Origin: Thermomonas beijingensis
GTDB taxonomy: Bacteria > Pseudomonadota > Gammaproteobacteria > Xanthomonadales > Xanthomonadaceae
Assembly (NCBI RefSeq): GCF_020034655.1
Contig: NZ_JAIQDJ010000007.1
Span: forward strand, 1 to 64,000
Length of the DNA stretch: 64,000 nucleotides
Direction: 5' to 3'
Below the pieces are notes generated by a model. It saw nothing but the letters and a program-made list of their open reading frames with translations. It did not search any database and was not told where the DNA came from. Positions within the stretch are counted from its first letter, which is position 1, and every line of letters begins with the position of its first letter. Shown here piece after piece: positions 24,682-34,624 of the stretch. Position numbers and translations under genes: made by a program.

Positions 24682-27051
24682 TTGTCTAGTAATGTCCTTT
24701 GGTTGAACGACCTGCGCCTGACCGACCTCGCCCAAGTGGGCGGCAAGAATTCCTCGTTGGGCGAAATGATCGGGCAGTTGTCCAGCCTCGGCGTATCGGT
24801 CCCCGGCGGTTTTGCCACCACCGCCGATGCGTTCAAGGCATTTATCGCGCACAACAATCTGCACGCCCGCATCTACGACAAACTGGCAACGGTTGACGTG
24901 GAAAACGTGCCGCAACTGACCGCTGCCGGCGCGGAAATCCGTGGTTGGGTGATCGATGCGCCATTGCAGCCGGAGCTGGATGCTGATATTCGCAGCGCCT
25001 ACGCCAAGTTGTGCGCCGATAGCGGCGCACAAGACATCGCAGTGGCGGTGCGCTCTTCGGCCACGGCGGAAGATTTGCCCGATGCCAGCTTTGCCGGCCA
25101 GCAAGAAACCTTCCTCAACGTCACCGGTGCCGATGACGTGGTGCGCAAGGTCAAGGAAGTGTTTGCCTCGCTGTACAACGACCGTGCGATTGCCTACCGC
25201 GTGCACCATGGTTTTGCCCACGAAGACGTGTTCCTGTCGGCGGGTATCCAGCTGATGGTGCGCTCGGATGTGGGCAGCTCAGGCGTGTTGTTCACGCTGG
25301 ACACCGAATCGGGCTTCCGCGATGTGGTGTTTGTCACCGCCAGCTTCGGCTTGGGCGAAATGGTGGTGCAAGGCGCGGTCAACCCGGATGAGTTCTACGT
25401 GTTCAAGCCGACCTTGCGCGAAGGCAAGCCTGCAATCCTGCGCCGCGCATTGGGCAGCAAACAATTGCGCATGGTGTATTCCGATGTGCCCGGCGAACGC
25501 GTGCGCACCGAAGCCACGCCGGCAGAGTTGCGCGGGCAGTTTTCGATCACCGATGCCGATGTGGAGGCACTGTCCAGGCAGGCGCTGGTAATCGAGGCGC
25601 ACTACGGCCGGCCGATGGATATCGAGTGGGGCAAAGACGGTCACACCGGCAAGCTCTACATCCTGCAAGCGCGCCCGGAAACCGTGAGGTCGCGCGCCAG
25701 CGCCACCCAGATTGAACGCTACGCCCTGCTGCAGCGCGGTGACGTGCTGTCCGAAGGCCGCGCCATTGGCCACAAGATCGGCAGCGGTACTGCACGTGTG
25801 GTGCGCTCACTCGATGACATGAGCCGCGTACAGCCCGGCGATGTGTTGATCGCCGACATGACCGACCCGGATTGGGAGCCGGTGATGAAGCGCAGCGCCG
25901 CCATCGTGACCAATCGTGGTGGCCGCACTTGCCACGCCGCGATCATCGCCCGCGAGTTGGGCGTGCCGGCGGTGGTGGGCACGGGGGACGCACTGGATCG
26001 CATCAACGATGGCGATCTGGTGACGGTGAGCTGCGCGGAAGGCGATACCGGTTTCATCTATGCCAGTGCCCTGCCCTTCGAACGTACCACCACTGATCTT
26101 GGCAATATGCCGCCGGCACCGCTGAAGATCATGATGAACGTGGCCAACCCGGAGCGCGCCTTCGACTTCGGGCAGTTGCCGAACGCCGGCATTGGTCTGG
26201 CCCGCCTGGAAATGATCATCGCCAGCCATATCGGCATCCATCCGAAGGCGCTGCTGGAATTCGACAAGCAGGACGCGGCGATCAAAGCCAGGATCAACGA
26301 GCGTATCGCCGGCTATGCCTCGCCTGTCGAGTTCTACATCGAACGCCTGAAAGAAGGCATCGCCACCATCGCCGCCTCGGTGTATCCGAAGCCGGTGATC
26401 GTACGGCTGTCGGATTTCAAATCCAACGAATACGCTAACCTGTTGGGTGGCGGCAAGTACGAGCCGCATGAAGAGAACCCGATGATCGGGTTCCGCGGTG
26501 CCTCGCGCTACATCGATCCCGGCTTCAAGGACGCATTCGCGCTGGAATGCGTGGCGGTCAAGCGCGTGCGCGAGGCGATGGGCCTTGCCAACGTCTGGGT
26601 GATGATTCCGTTTGTGCGCACGCTGGATGAAGGCAAAGCCGTCATCGAAGTCCTGCGTGAAAACGGTCTGGTGCAGGGTGAGAACGACCTGAAAGTCATC
26701 ATGATGTGCGAGGTGCCCTCCAACGCGCTGCTGGCCGATGAGTTCCTCGATATTTTCGATGGCTTCTCGATTGGTTCCAACGACATGACCCAGCTCACGC
26801 TGGGGCTTGATCGCGACTCCGCGATCGTGGCCGGGCTGTTCGATGAGCGCAATCCAGCCGTCAAGAAGATGCTGTCGATGGCCATCCAGTCCGCACGTGC
26901 CAAGGGCAAGTACATCGGCATCTGCGGCCAAGGCCCGTCCGACCACCCGGACCTGGCGCAGTGGTTGATGGAACAGGGCATCGAGTCGGTCTCGCTGAAC
27001 CCGGACACCGTGGTCGATACTTGGCTGGCGTTGGCGAAGTCCAAGCACTGA
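24682..27051 (+). CDS. ppsA: phosphoenolpyruvate synthase
   Basis: A 789-residue PEP synthase (pyruvate + ATP + water to PEP + AMP + Pi), the entry enzyme of gluconeogenesis from pyruvate or lactate. Amino-terminal ATP-grasp nucleotide-binding part ([32 protein letters not shown]); swivelling domain with catalytic His418 in [18 protein letters not shown]; carboxy-terminal PEP/pyruvate barrel with [16 protein letters not shown] and catalytic Cys in [12 protein letters not shown]. It starts at TTG 24682 with GGAG upstream; no in-frame ATG gives a complete amino end. The partner ppsR is divergent. Confidence 0.96.
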   Translation: MSSNVLWLNDLRLTDLAQVGGKNSSLGEMIGQLSSLGVSVPGGFATTADAFKAFIAHNNLHARIYDKLATVDVENVPQLTAAGAEIRGWVIDAPLQPELDADIRSAYAKLCADSGAQDIAVAVRSSATAEDLPDASFAGQQETFLNVTGADDVVRKVKEVFASLYNDRAIAYRVHHGFAHEDVFLSAGIQLMVRSDVGSSGVLFTLDTESGFRDVVFVTASFGLGEMVVQGAVNPDEFYVFKPTLREGKPAILRRALGSKQLRMVYSDVPGERVRTEATPAELRGQFSITDADVEALSRQALVIEAHYGRPMDIEWGKDGHTGKLYILQARPETVRSRASATQIERYALLQRGDVLSEGRAIGHKIGSGTARVVRSLDDMSRVQPGDVLIADMTDPDWEPVMKRSAAIVTNRGGRTCHAAIIARELGVPAVVGTGDALDRINDGDLVTVSCAEGDTGFIYASALPFERTTTDLGNMPPAPLKIMMNVANPERAFDFGQLPNAGIGLARLEMIIASHIGIHPKALLEFDKQDAAIKARINERIAGYASPVEFYIERLKEGIATIAASVYPKPVIVRLSDFKSNEYANLLGGGKYEPHEENPMIGFRGASRYIDPGFKDAFALECVAVKRVREAMGLANVWVMIPFVRTLDEGKAVIEVLRENGLVQGENDLKVIMMCEVPSNALLADEFLDIFDGFSIGSNDMTQLTLGLDRDSAIVAGLFDERNPAVKKMLSMAIQSARAKGKYIGICGQGPSDHPDLAQWLMEQGIESVSLNPDTVVDTWLALAKSKH

Positions 27052-27060
27052 TTGGATTGA

Positions 27061-27093
27061 GCTGACCCTGCGGAACACTGCCGCAGGGTCAGC
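27061..27093. terminator. perfect 13-bp hairpin between convergent genes, putative bidirectional terminator
   Basis: GCTGACCCTGCGG (27061-27073) and CCGCAGGGTCAGC (27081-27093) form a perfect stem with a 7-nt loop, 10 bp after the ppsA stop. The TGA stop of the convergent diguanylate cyclase gene (27089-27091) lies inside the stem. There is no T tract on either strand, so termination strength is uncertain. Confidence 0.6.
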
Positions 27094-30082
27094 TGCACAC
27101 CCGATTGCGCCCGCCCTGCTTGGCTTGATACAGCAGTGCATCGGCGCGCGCCACCAAGTCTTCCGGGCGCGCGGCATCTTCACGCGCGGCGACCCCACCA
27201 CTGATTGTCAGCTGCCAGCCCGGCGCATACGCACTGCAATCCAGGGCCTCCACGGCCAGCCGCATGGCGTTGCAAATTTCCTGTGCTCTGGCAAGCGGCA
27301 CGCGCTCGAACAGCACCGCAAATTCTTCCCCGCCCCAACGCGCCAACACCCCGGCCCCGCCAAGCGCATCGCGCAGCGCGTGGGCCACGGCCACCAGTGC
27401 CTGATCGCCAGCGGCATGCGAATAGTGGTCGTTGATGAGCTTGAATTCATCGATGTCGAACAGTGCGAAACACAGCGCACGATCGCCACGTACCGCACGC
27501 TCAAACGCAGCATCCAGTTGCGAATCCAAGCTTCGGCGGTTGCCAATCCCGGTCAATGCATCTTCCAATGCCATGCGTTCAAACGCTTCGGATTGCTCGC
27601 GCAGGCGCTCCAGCAACGCGGATTTTTCTTGATCCGAGATACGCAAACGGTCGGCATGTTCTTGCAGATCAGACGTGCGCTGGCCCACGAGTTGTTCTAA
27701 CTGGGTTGCTCGCTGATGCAGGTTGAAAAGGCGCCAGCGCACCAAGGCCCACAGCAGTAACAAACTGGCCAAGGCTGCCAATACCAACACCCATGGCCGT
27801 TCCCATAGCTGCGGCTGAATTTCGATTTGGATCGTGGTGATCTGCGGGCTCCAATTTTGCCCTAGTCCCGGTGCAGCCACGTTGACTTGGAAGCGATAAC
27901 GGCCTGCTTTCAAATTGGTGTATTGCACGCTGCGCTGGTTGCCGCGATCTACCCAATTATGGTCCATGCCCTGCAGTTGCTGGCGATAGCGCAAAAAGCG
28001 CGGCATCAAAAAGCTGATCGCGGCATAACGGAATTCCAGCTTGGTGGTGCCGGCTGGCAAGCTGAGCACTCGGCCAATCGACTGCGGCCTGCCATCAGCC
28101 AAAACCTGCTCCAGCACGACGCTGGGCAACGGACGCCGAAATGCGTGCAAGGATGCAGGGGACGCGAAGGCAGCGCCGCGCGCGGTGGCTACCCAGATAT
28201 TGCCATGCTGGTCACGAATGGCGGCAGGCCCGGAGCCGCCGTTGCACTGTGCACTGACCAGCCCATCTGCTTCACCAAAATGATCGTACTCAAGGCGCTG
28301 ATGACGGCCATCCAGAACGGCATTGGCCTCGGCTTTGGCAATCCGCAATACGCCGCGATTGGATGTAAGCCAATAGGAACCCAATTGGTCATCGACAATG
28401 GCAAACAAGGTATCCACGGGCAGGCCATTATGTATGCCAAGCCCCGCCAGATGGCCATTGCGATAGCGCAGCAGGCCGCGATCGGTAGCCATCCACAACG
28501 TACCATCGGCATCTTCATTGAAACCGAAGACATCCTGCGCACCATTGGTTGGGCGCATGTCCAAGGCTTGCACCTGTTCCCCGATGATGTGTGCCGCGCC
28601 GTTGGAGGTCCCTACCCACAGGCTGCCATCACGCGCCTGGTGCATCGAGATGATGAATTCCCGCGGCAAGCCTTCGCTTATCCCGAAGCGTTTGAACTTG
28701 CCATTTTTGAGCCGAACCAGCCCACGGTTGGTGCCAATCCATAAACTGCCATCGCTGGTTTCGGCAAGCGATCGCACTTGGTTGCTGGCCGGTAGTCCGT
28801 GTGCGGCATCGTAACGTGCCAACACTTTGCCATCACGCATCCGCAGCACACCATCGGTATAGGTACCGACCAGCAAATCGCCATTTCGGGCTTCCAACAG
28901 GCTCAAAATAGAATCGCTTGGTAGCCCATTTTCGGCGGTGTAGCTGGCGACTACCTGATTGTTGCGCCACAGGTTCAAGCCACGACCAGTGCCGATCCAG
29001 ATTCCCCCCTGGTGATCTTCGTACACCGTGCGCACATAGTCGTCACTGAGCCCCTGATCCCTGTTCCAGGTACTAAACGGCGCATCGCTCAAGCGGAGCA
29101 AGCCGGCATTGGTGCCAGCCCAGATACTGCCCTCGCGATCTACCAGTAACGATGGAACGCGATTGTTGGGCAGCCCACGCAAACTGGTGAAGCGATCCAC
29201 ACCCCGCGCAGATAGGCGCAATAAGCCATTGTTGACGGTGCCGATCCACAAGTTGCCACTGCGGTCTTCCGCGAGGCTGGGCGCCCCGTCTTGCGGCAGC
29301 AATGGCGAGAGCATTTCAAACTGGTCGGTATTGCCTACGCGGCGATACACCCCGCGTTCGGTGCCGACCAGTAATTGCCCGGCGCGGGTTTCAAATAGAT
29401 TGAACACCGGTGCATCGGGCAATCCCGAGGTACTGGGCATCACCCGCAGCTTACCGTCGTGGCTGCACACCGCCAGTCCGCCGGCAGTAGCAATCCAAAT
29501 GTCGCCGTCGTGGGTTTCGCGCAGGTCAAAGACTACATTGCTGGGCAGGCCATTATGGATGTTGTATTGCTTGACTTTGCCATGATCGAGCACGCTCAAG
29601 CCTTCGTTTTCAGTGGCCACCCACAAGCGCCGCGAACGGTCCTGGATGGCGTCAAGAATTTCATCTTGCGCCAGGCCATCTTTTTCGCTGTAAGTAGTCC
29701 ACTGATCGCCGCGTTTTACCGTCACTCCACCGCGTGAAGTACCCATGAGCACCGCACCGTCGGCGGCTACCGACAATGAGCGAATCGCGTTGTCTTGCAG
29801 GGCTGGGGTATTACTGCGATCAAACAGCTGGAACTCCAGCCCGTTGTAGCGCACCAAGCCTTCCCACGTGCCCAGCCACAGATAACCATCCGGGGTTTGC
29901 GCAATGCTGTTGACCTGGTTGTGCGGCAAGCCTTCGCGGGTGGTCCAAATCTCGCGATAGAACGCCGAGATAGGCTTTTCCTGTGCCAATACGACGCTGG
30001 ATGACAGGCATAGCAACACCAGCAGGCCGAGTGAGACTCGCCGCATCCAAGTTTGCACAGACGCCAACGGCATCCGCTTCAT
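27089..30082 (-). CDS. Reg_prop/Y_Y_Y sensor diguanylate cyclase
   Basis: A 997-residue membrane-bound receptor that makes cyclic di-GMP. Signal peptide (LGLLVLLCLSSSVVLA); about 600 residues of periplasmic beta-propeller repeats with the recurring GLPxNxVxSL and GxLWIGTxxGL patterns (Reg_prop); a Y_Y_Y domain at about 690-755; one membrane helix near 765-785; a short coiled coil; then the GGDEF domain with active site RWGGEEF at about residue 914. No EAL domain. The ligand is unknown, but this sensor architecture in other phyla often detects sugars or polymers. Convergent with ppsA; the next gene upstream, orn, degrades pGpG, the breakdown product of cyclic di-GMP. Confidence 0.92.
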   Translation of the reverse strand: MKRMPLASVQTWMRRVSLGLLVLLCLSSSVVLAQEKPISAFYREIWTTREGLPHNQVNSIAQTPDGYLWLGTWEGLVRYNGLEFQLFDRSNTPALQDNAIRSLSVAADGAVLMGTSRGGVTVKRGDQWTTYSEKDGLAQDEILDAIQDRSRRLWVATENEGLSVLDHGKVKQYNIHNGLPSNVVFDLRETHDGDIWIATAGGLAVCSHDGKLRVMPSTSGLPDAPVFNLFETRAGQLLVGTERGVYRRVGNTDQFEMLSPLLPQDGAPSLAEDRSGNLWIGTVNNGLLRLSARGVDRFTSLRGLPNNRVPSLLVDREGSIWAGTNAGLLRLSDAPFSTWNRDQGLSDDYVRTVYEDHQGGIWIGTGRGLNLWRNNQVVASYTAENGLPSDSILSLLEARNGDLLVGTYTDGVLRMRDGKVLARYDAAHGLPASNQVRSLAETSDGSLWIGTNRGLVRLKNGKFKRFGISEGLPREFIISMHQARDGSLWVGTSNGAAHIIGEQVQALDMRPTNGAQDVFGFNEDADGTLWMATDRGLLRYRNGHLAGLGIHNGLPVDTLFAIVDDQLGSYWLTSNRGVLRIAKAEANAVLDGRHQRLEYDHFGEADGLVSAQCNGGSGPAAIRDQHGNIWVATARGAAFASPASLHAFRRPLPSVVLEQVLADGRPQSIGRVLSLPAGTTKLEFRYAAISFLMPRFLRYRQQLQGMDHNWVDRGNQRSVQYTNLKAGRYRFQVNVAAPGLGQNWSPQITTIQIEIQPQLWERPWVLVLAALASLLLLWALVRWRLFNLHQRATQLEQLVGQRTSDLQEHADRLRISDQEKSALLERLREQSEAFERMALEDALTGIGNRRSLDSQLDAAFERAVRGDRALCFALFDIDEFKLINDHYSHAAGDQALVAVAHALRDALGGAGVLARWGGEEFAVLFERVPLARAQEICNAMRLAVEALDCSAYAPGWQLTISGGVAAREDAARPEDLVARADALLYQAKQGGRNRVCS

Positions 30083-30100
30083 GTGCCCCCTGTACTTGCG

Positions 30101-30670
30101 TTACTCCGCTGCCAAACCAGCCAGCGCCCCCATGTATTGCCGATAATGCCGCAATTCGTCGATGGAGTCGCGCACATCGCTCAAAGCGGTATGTGCCGAC
30201 ACCTTGCTGAACCCTGCCAACAACTTGGGCGACCAGCGCCGGGCCAGTTCCTTGACGGTGCTGACATCCAGATTGCGATAATGAAAATAAGCTTCCAGCT
30301 GCGGCATCAGGCGCGCCATGAAGCGGCGATCCTGGCAAATTGAATTGCCGCACATTGGCGAGGTCCTTGCTGGTAGCCACTGCTGTAGGAAGGCAATCGT
30401 GCGTGTCTCGGCCTCGGCCAGTGGTACACCCTCTTGCACTACTCGCCGCCACAGTCCTGAGCCGGTGTGATGGGTGCGGTTCCACTCGTCCATGGCTTCC
30501 AGGGTGGCCAAAGGATGCGCGATGGCCAGTTCCGGGCCTTCCGCCAGGATGTTGAGTTGGCCATCGGTCACCACGGTGGCAATTTCCAGGATGCCATCGG
30601 TTTGCGGGTCCAGCCCGGTCATTTCCAGGTCGATCCAAATCAGGCGGTCTTGCGGCAAATCGGTAGCCAT
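30101..30670 (-). CDS. orn: oligoribonuclease
   Basis: A 189-residue DEDDh 3'-5' exonuclease that finishes RNA decay by hydrolysing dinucleotides, including pGpG. Motifs: [13 protein letters not shown] (Exo I), the middle block [20 protein letters not shown], and [20 protein letters not shown] (Exo III). The start at 30670 is chosen by length relative to homologues; ATGs at 30676 and 30682 are equally open and no strong ribosome site decides. It ends 18 bp from the GGDEF gene start on the same strand. Confidence 0.95.
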   Translation of the reverse strand: MATDLPQDRLIWIDLEMTGLDPQTDGILEIATVVTDGQLNILAEGPELAIAHPLATLEAMDEWNRTHHTGSGLWRRVVQEGVPLAEAETRTIAFLQQWLPARTSPMCGNSICQDRRFMARLMPQLEAYFHYRNLDVSTVKELARRWSPKLLAGFSKVSAHTALSDVRDSIDELRHYRQYMGALAGLAAE

Positions 30671-30726
30671 CGGCATGCACATGAGTGAGATGTTGGCATC
30701 ATACTGAATCAAAGTCAGGACGCCGC

Positions 30727-31233
30727 ATGATCCAGGTCGCCACCACACTCACCCCGATACTCGCCCCGACGCTCAGTACGGCTTTGGGGCCGCACGCCAT
30801 TTTGTCCGCAATGCTGGCACCGGCCTTTTTTCTGACGGCCACTGCAGCGCTGCTGGCTTCAGCCAATACAAGACTGGCGCGCGTGGTGGATCGTCTGCGT
30901 GTATTGATCGTGGCATGGGCACAAGATGTTCCGGATGCCAAAGAGCGCGAGGATCAAATCCAACGCCACCGCCAACGGGCGCATCTGGTGCTGCGTGCGT
31001 GCCGCCTGCTGTATGGGGCGCTGGCCAGTTTTGTTGGTACCAGTCTGGCCTTGGCGGCAGATGCGCTGCTGGATTCGCGCTTGGGTGCACTGCCCACGGC
31101 CATGGCTGTTCTTGGCGTACTGTTTCTATTAGCTGCAAGTTTTGCGATGTGGCGCGAAGTCAGTATGGCCGTGAAGAGTTTTGATCTGGAACTGGATCAC
31201 AGCCTGGCGCAGCGCGGAAAACCAAGGCCCTAG
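30727..31233 (+). CDS. DUF2721 membrane protein
   Basis: A 168-residue inner-membrane protein with three hydrophobic segments ([60 protein letters not shown]) and the DUF2721 hallmark [13 protein letters not shown] between the first and second. Function unknown. ATG at 30727 chosen because the family starts just before the first membrane segment. Divergent from orn. Confidence 0.85.
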   Translation: MIQVATTLTPILAPTLSTALGPHAILSAMLAPAFFLTATAALLASANTRLARVVDRLRVLIVAWAQDVPDAKEREDQIQRHRQRAHLVLRACRLLYGALASFVGTSLALAADALLDSRLGALPTAMAVLGVLFLLAASFAMWREVSMAVKSFDLELDHSLAQRGKPRP

Positions 31234-31239
31234 GCCTGA

Positions 31240-31716
31240 CTAGGCAAAGGGGCCATCAATTGCCTCTGCCCAAAACGGCCACCAGCCGCGCCCGGTCTGC
31301 GCGTAGCGGTCGGCGGCACGTTCAAAGCGATTGCGCGCCGATACCCCGCCGCACAGCACATACAGCGGCAAAAACAATGCGCCCAAAGCCATGTATTGCA
31401 GGACGTGGGCGTGTTCGTGATCGCCCAGCACAATCGGGGCTTCACGGCACAACCCCGCATCGTGTGCATAGGTATTACATGTGCGATCCAGCGTTGTGCC
31501 GGTATCCAAAATCACATTGCCGAGGGTTATCGCCCCACCGGGGCCCCACGGAAATTCTTGGAACACCAGACAATGCCGCTGCGGCTGCCAACGCGCTGTG
31601 GCACCCGCTGCAAGTGCCGCACTACCCATGACCAAACCCAACACACTCACCGGCGCAGCCCAGACCACGCCAATGGTAATCGCCACGTTACGCAGCCAAC
31701 CCGGCCAGTTGCGCAT
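31240..31716 (-). CDS. membrane protein with a HExxH-like metalloprotease motif, unknown family
   Basis: A 158-residue protein with an amino-terminal membrane segment (AITIGVVWAAPVSVLGLVMG) and a second near residue 115 (YMALGALFLPLYVLCGGVSA). Between them lies GDHEHAHVLQY, reminiscent of a zinc HExxH site, and downstream FERAADRYAQTG could supply a third acidic ligand. Whether it is an active peptidase cannot be told. The gene sits 2 bp beyond the phaC stop on the same strand, so it may be transcribed with the PHA synthase genes. Confidence 0.6.
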   Translation of the reverse strand: MRNWPGWLRNVAITIGVVWAAPVSVLGLVMGSAALAAGATARWQPQRHCLVFQEFPWGPGGAITLGNVILDTGTTLDRTCNTYAHDAGLCREAPIVLGDHEHAHVLQYMALGALFLPLYVLCGGVSARNRFERAADRYAQTGRGWWPFWAEAIDGPFA

Positions 31717-31718
31717 CG

Positions 31719-32798
31719 TCAGCGTGCGCGCTTGGCCAGCCAGTCGTGGATGGTTTGCGGTACTTCCTTCTGTGCACGGCTGGAGACGTAGATGCCGATG
31801 TGCCCCCCCTTGAATGACAGCTCGGTGTAGTCATCGCTGCCGATCAGCGCTTTCATTGCGCGAGAAGCATCCGGCGGCACCAAATGATCCTGTTCGGCAT
31901 AGATGTTGAGCACCGGCATTTCCACCAGGCCCAGATGCACTTCGCGGTTGCCCACTTTTGCACCGCCTTTGACGAAGCGGTTTTCCTGGAAGAACTGCTT
32001 GCTGAATTCGCGAAAGGCTTCACCGGCTTGGTCGGGTGAATCGAAGATCCACTTTTCCATGCGCAGGAAATCTTCCATCGCCTGCTTGTCGTCCAGGATG
32101 TCCACCATGCCCACGTATTTCTGTGCGAACAGCCGCCACGGTTTGAGCATCAAATAGGTGACGTTCATCATGTCGGCCGGCACATTGCCCAGCGTGTCCA
32201 CCAGCAGATCCACATCGATCTCGCGGTTCCAGTTCGACAGCATGTTGTCGGGGGTGTGGAAGTCCACCGGCGTCACCATCGTGATCAGGTTCTTGACCTT
32301 GTCCGGGTGCAGCGATGCGTAGCACAGCGAGAACGCGCCGCCTTGGCAAATGCCCAGCAGGTTGACCGCGTCCAGCGCATAAGCACCGCGCAAATAATCC
32401 ATCGCACCGCCGATAAAGCGCTCGATGTAATCCTCCAAGGTGAGGAAGCGATCGGAGCGATCCGGGTAGCCCCAGTCGATGATGTACACATCTTCACCAC
32501 GCGCCAACAGGCCTTTGATCAAGGATCGGTCGGACTGCAAATCGACCATATACGGGCGATTGACCAAGGCATAGGCGATCAGGATCGGCACCCGCGCAGT
32601 GGGGGGCTGTTCGCCTTTGAAGCGGTACAGCACCACTTTGCCATCGCGCCAGACTTCCTCGCGCGGGGTGACCCCGAAGCTGACGTCATCCATCGCACGC
32701 AGCGTGCTGATACCGGCCACCAGCTTGGCTTGCAGCTTGCCGGCGTCGTCCGCCAATGATTGCGCGGTGATATTGAGTGGGCCAAAGAACTGCGTCAT
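31719..32798 (-). CDS. phaC: class III polyhydroxyalkanoate synthase, PhaC subunit
   Basis: A 359-residue catalytic subunit that polymerises 3-hydroxyacyl-CoA (mainly 3-hydroxybutyryl-CoA) into polyester granules. The alpha/beta-hydrolase nucleophile box is GICQGG with catalytic Cys at about residue 151; the charge-relay His is in SFKGGHIGIYVSS. The length and PhaE partner mark class III, as in Allochromatium. ATG at 32798 chosen over 32816. It follows phaE with a 3-bp gap or overlap. No phaA or phaB is in the window. Confidence 0.94.
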   Translation of the reverse strand: MTQFFGPLNITAQSLADDAGKLQAKLVAGISTLRAMDDVSFGVTPREEVWRDGKVVLYRFKGEQPPTARVPILIAYALVNRPYMVDLQSDRSLIKGLLARGEDVYIIDWGYPDRSDRFLTLEDYIERFIGGAMDYLRGAYALDAVNLLGICQGGAFSLCYASLHPDKVKNLITMVTPVDFHTPDNMLSNWNREIDVDLLVDTLGNVPADMMNVTYLMLKPWRLFAQKYVGMVDILDDKQAMEDFLRMEKWIFDSPDQAGEAFREFSKQFFQENRFVKGGAKVGNREVHLGLVEMPVLNIYAEQDHLVPPDASRAMKALIGSDDYTELSFKGGHIGIYVSSRAQKEVPQTIHDWLAKRAR

Positions 32799-32799
32799 G

Positions 32800-33897
32800 T
32801 CAGCGCTTCCTTGCAACGGGCTTGGTGGGCTTCACAGGTGTTTTGCGCTTGCTTGCTTTGCTTGCTGCAGCGGCTTTGACTGGCGCACGCGCAGCGACGG
32901 ATTTGTTTGCGGCAGGTTCGGGAGCAGCTTTATTTGCCACTGGCTTCTTCTTGACCGCAGCGCTCTTGGTTGCTGCCGGTTTCGCCGGTGCAGGTGTTGC
33001 ATTGGCTTGCGCTGGTGTTGAAGTAGGCGGCGCAGCATCGCGCTGCATCCGCCGCAGTTGGCGTTCCAGTTCGGCAATTTTGCGATGGGCGCTGTCCAGC
33101 TCGGTGCGGCCCGGCAAGCCCAGCGCGGTGGCCGCTTGCTCAGCCTGTGCCTGCACCGCGCCACGCAGTTGCATTTGCGCATTGGTCAATTCCGCGAAGA
33201 CGCGCCGATAGTCCTGCGACAGCGCAGCCTTGGCCCATGCGTCTTCGGCGGCATCTACCCATAGATCAAACAGGGCACGCACGCTGCCAATTTGGCGACC
33301 GGGCTCTTCACGTTCGGCAAGCTTGCTTTCAAAGCAGGCATAGGCATCCTGCGAAATCCGGGTCAGCAGTTTGTTGTATGCCTCCAATGCCATTTGCCAG
33401 CGCAGATGTGCTTTGCCCAAGGCTTGCGCGTGTTCCTGATGTTCACGGGTGAAACCGAATGCGGGCAAGCCCAGCAAACTGGCCGCTTCACCACGCAGGC
33501 CCTGCAACCACGGCTGCGCCATCGCACTCCATTGCGCGATGCCTTCCAAGCCTGGCCCGCGCATGCCGTGCAGCAAATCCTGGAACGGGTTGTCACCCAG
33601 CATTTGCCGCCAAGCCTGCACGATATCGCGTGCACTGTGCTCACGCCCGGCAAACTGCGCCGCCAGTTGCTGCAGCTGCGCCAGCCAGTCCCCACTTTGC
33701 TGGCGGACATGCCCCAGCACCGAATCGAAACCGCCCTGCCCGCCGCCGGCGGCCTGCGTCCATGCGTTGAGTGCTTCGCGAAACGCTTGCGTGCCTGGCA
33801 CTTGCTCGGTCTGCGGCACGGCGTCTTGCAACGCATCGCTCCACAAGCCCCAGTATTGGCGCGCCAGTGCCACAAAATCATTGGGTGCGTTTGTCAT
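32800..33897 (-). CDS. phaE: class III PHA synthase, PhaE subunit
   Basis: A 365-residue partner subunit required for PhaC activity. Family landmarks: FVALARQYWGLWSDAL near the start, DSVLGHVRQQSGDWLAQLQQ, and the long helical middle ending DSAHRKIAELERQLRRMQRD (coiled coil). After about residue 290 the protein ends in an Ala/Lys/Pro-rich tail (TPAQANATPAPAKPAATK and similar), histone H1-like, which is unusual for PhaE and could bind the granule or DNA. Confidence 0.9.
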   Translation of the reverse strand: MTNAPNDFVALARQYWGLWSDALQDAVPQTEQVPGTQAFREALNAWTQAAGGGQGGFDSVLGHVRQQSGDWLAQLQQLAAQFAGREHSARDIVQAWRQMLGDNPFQDLLHGMRGPGLEGIAQWSAMAQPWLQGLRGEAASLLGLPAFGFTREHQEHAQALGKAHLRWQMALEAYNKLLTRISQDAYACFESKLAEREEPGRQIGSVRALFDLWVDAAEDAWAKAALSQDYRRVFAELTNAQMQLRGAVQAQAEQAATALGLPGRTELDSAHRKIAELERQLRRMQRDAAPPTSTPAQANATPAPAKPAATKSAAVKKKPVANKAAPEPAANKSVAARAPVKAAAASKASKRKTPVKPTKPVARKR

Positions 33898-33960
33898 GTG
33901 TCCTCCACGGTTGCGTGAATGCTAGCAACGCCAAGGTTGCACCGCTATCACACGGGGATG

Positions 33961-34578
33961 TCAAAGTTTCGGAATATGCAGGGTTTTGCTGATCATCAGT
34001 GACCCAGACAAGGCATACAGCAATACCAGCGGATGCAATTGCCACGGTCCCAGCTGCACCACACCAAGCAGGATGGCGTGACCCAATGCGCCGGCCCAAG
34101 CCGACCACGCCAGTACCGCCACCAGGAGCACGCTGGTGGGAATGGGCGTGCCTTCGAAATATTTCACCTTGCCCTCGGCGCCCGACAATTGCTCGGCGGT
34201 GACGTTGTAGCGTGCCAGCCGGCTGACCCCGCAGCCTACGAAATAGCTGAGGATCAACCAATCCCAGCCACCCTGCAGACCGCAGGCGTAGCCCAGTGCG
34301 GCAGGTGCCACGCCGAAGCTGATGACATCGGCCAATGAATCCAATTCGCGCCCCAAAGTGCTGGCCACTTTGCGCCAGCGTGCGATGCGCCCGTCCAATG
34401 CATCAAACACGAATGCCAACGGAATCAGCGCCATGCCCAGCAGCAAGTCGCGCACAACGCCGTCTTGCAGGTAGCGCATGGCCGCAAAGATCGCACCCGT
34501 GCCGCAGAAGGCATTGCCAAGGGTGAACCAATCGGCGAGATGGAACTCGCGCAGCATCGAAAAATGGCGTGGCTTCAT
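33961..34578 (-). CDS. pssA: CDP-diacylglycerol-serine O-phosphatidyltransferase
   Basis: A 205-residue integral membrane enzyme making phosphatidylserine, the precursor of phosphatidylethanolamine. The CDP-alcohol phosphotransferase motif is complete: D-G-x2-A-R-x8-G-x3-D-x3-D within FDALDGRIARW and GRELDSLAD. Several hydrophobic segments follow. ATG at 34578 precedes the first motif. It lies between the phaE and the oligomer hydrolase genes on the same strand; a link to PHA metabolism is not implied. Confidence 0.92.
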   Translation of the reverse strand: MKPRHFSMLREFHLADWFTLGNAFCGTGAIFAAMRYLQDGVVRDLLLGMALIPLAFVFDALDGRIARWRKVASTLGRELDSLADVISFGVAPAALGYACGLQGGWDWLILSYFVGCGVSRLARYNVTAEQLSGAEGKVKYFEGTPIPTSVLLVAVLAWSAWAGALGHAILLGVVQLGPWQLHPLVLLYALSGSLMISKTLHIPKL

Positions 34579-34624
34579 CGCACCAGCTTGCCAAATTCGA
34601 TGCCGTGCAGGCAAATACTTTCAA

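Noticed and set aside
25807-27201. 464-codon minus-strand frame opposite ppsA
   Set aside because: His/Gln/Arg-rich shadow of a clearly real gene on the other strand.
31719-33897. phaC/phaE as class I or II synthase
   Set aside because: PhaC is only 359 residues and is paired with a PhaE subunit, which defines class III.
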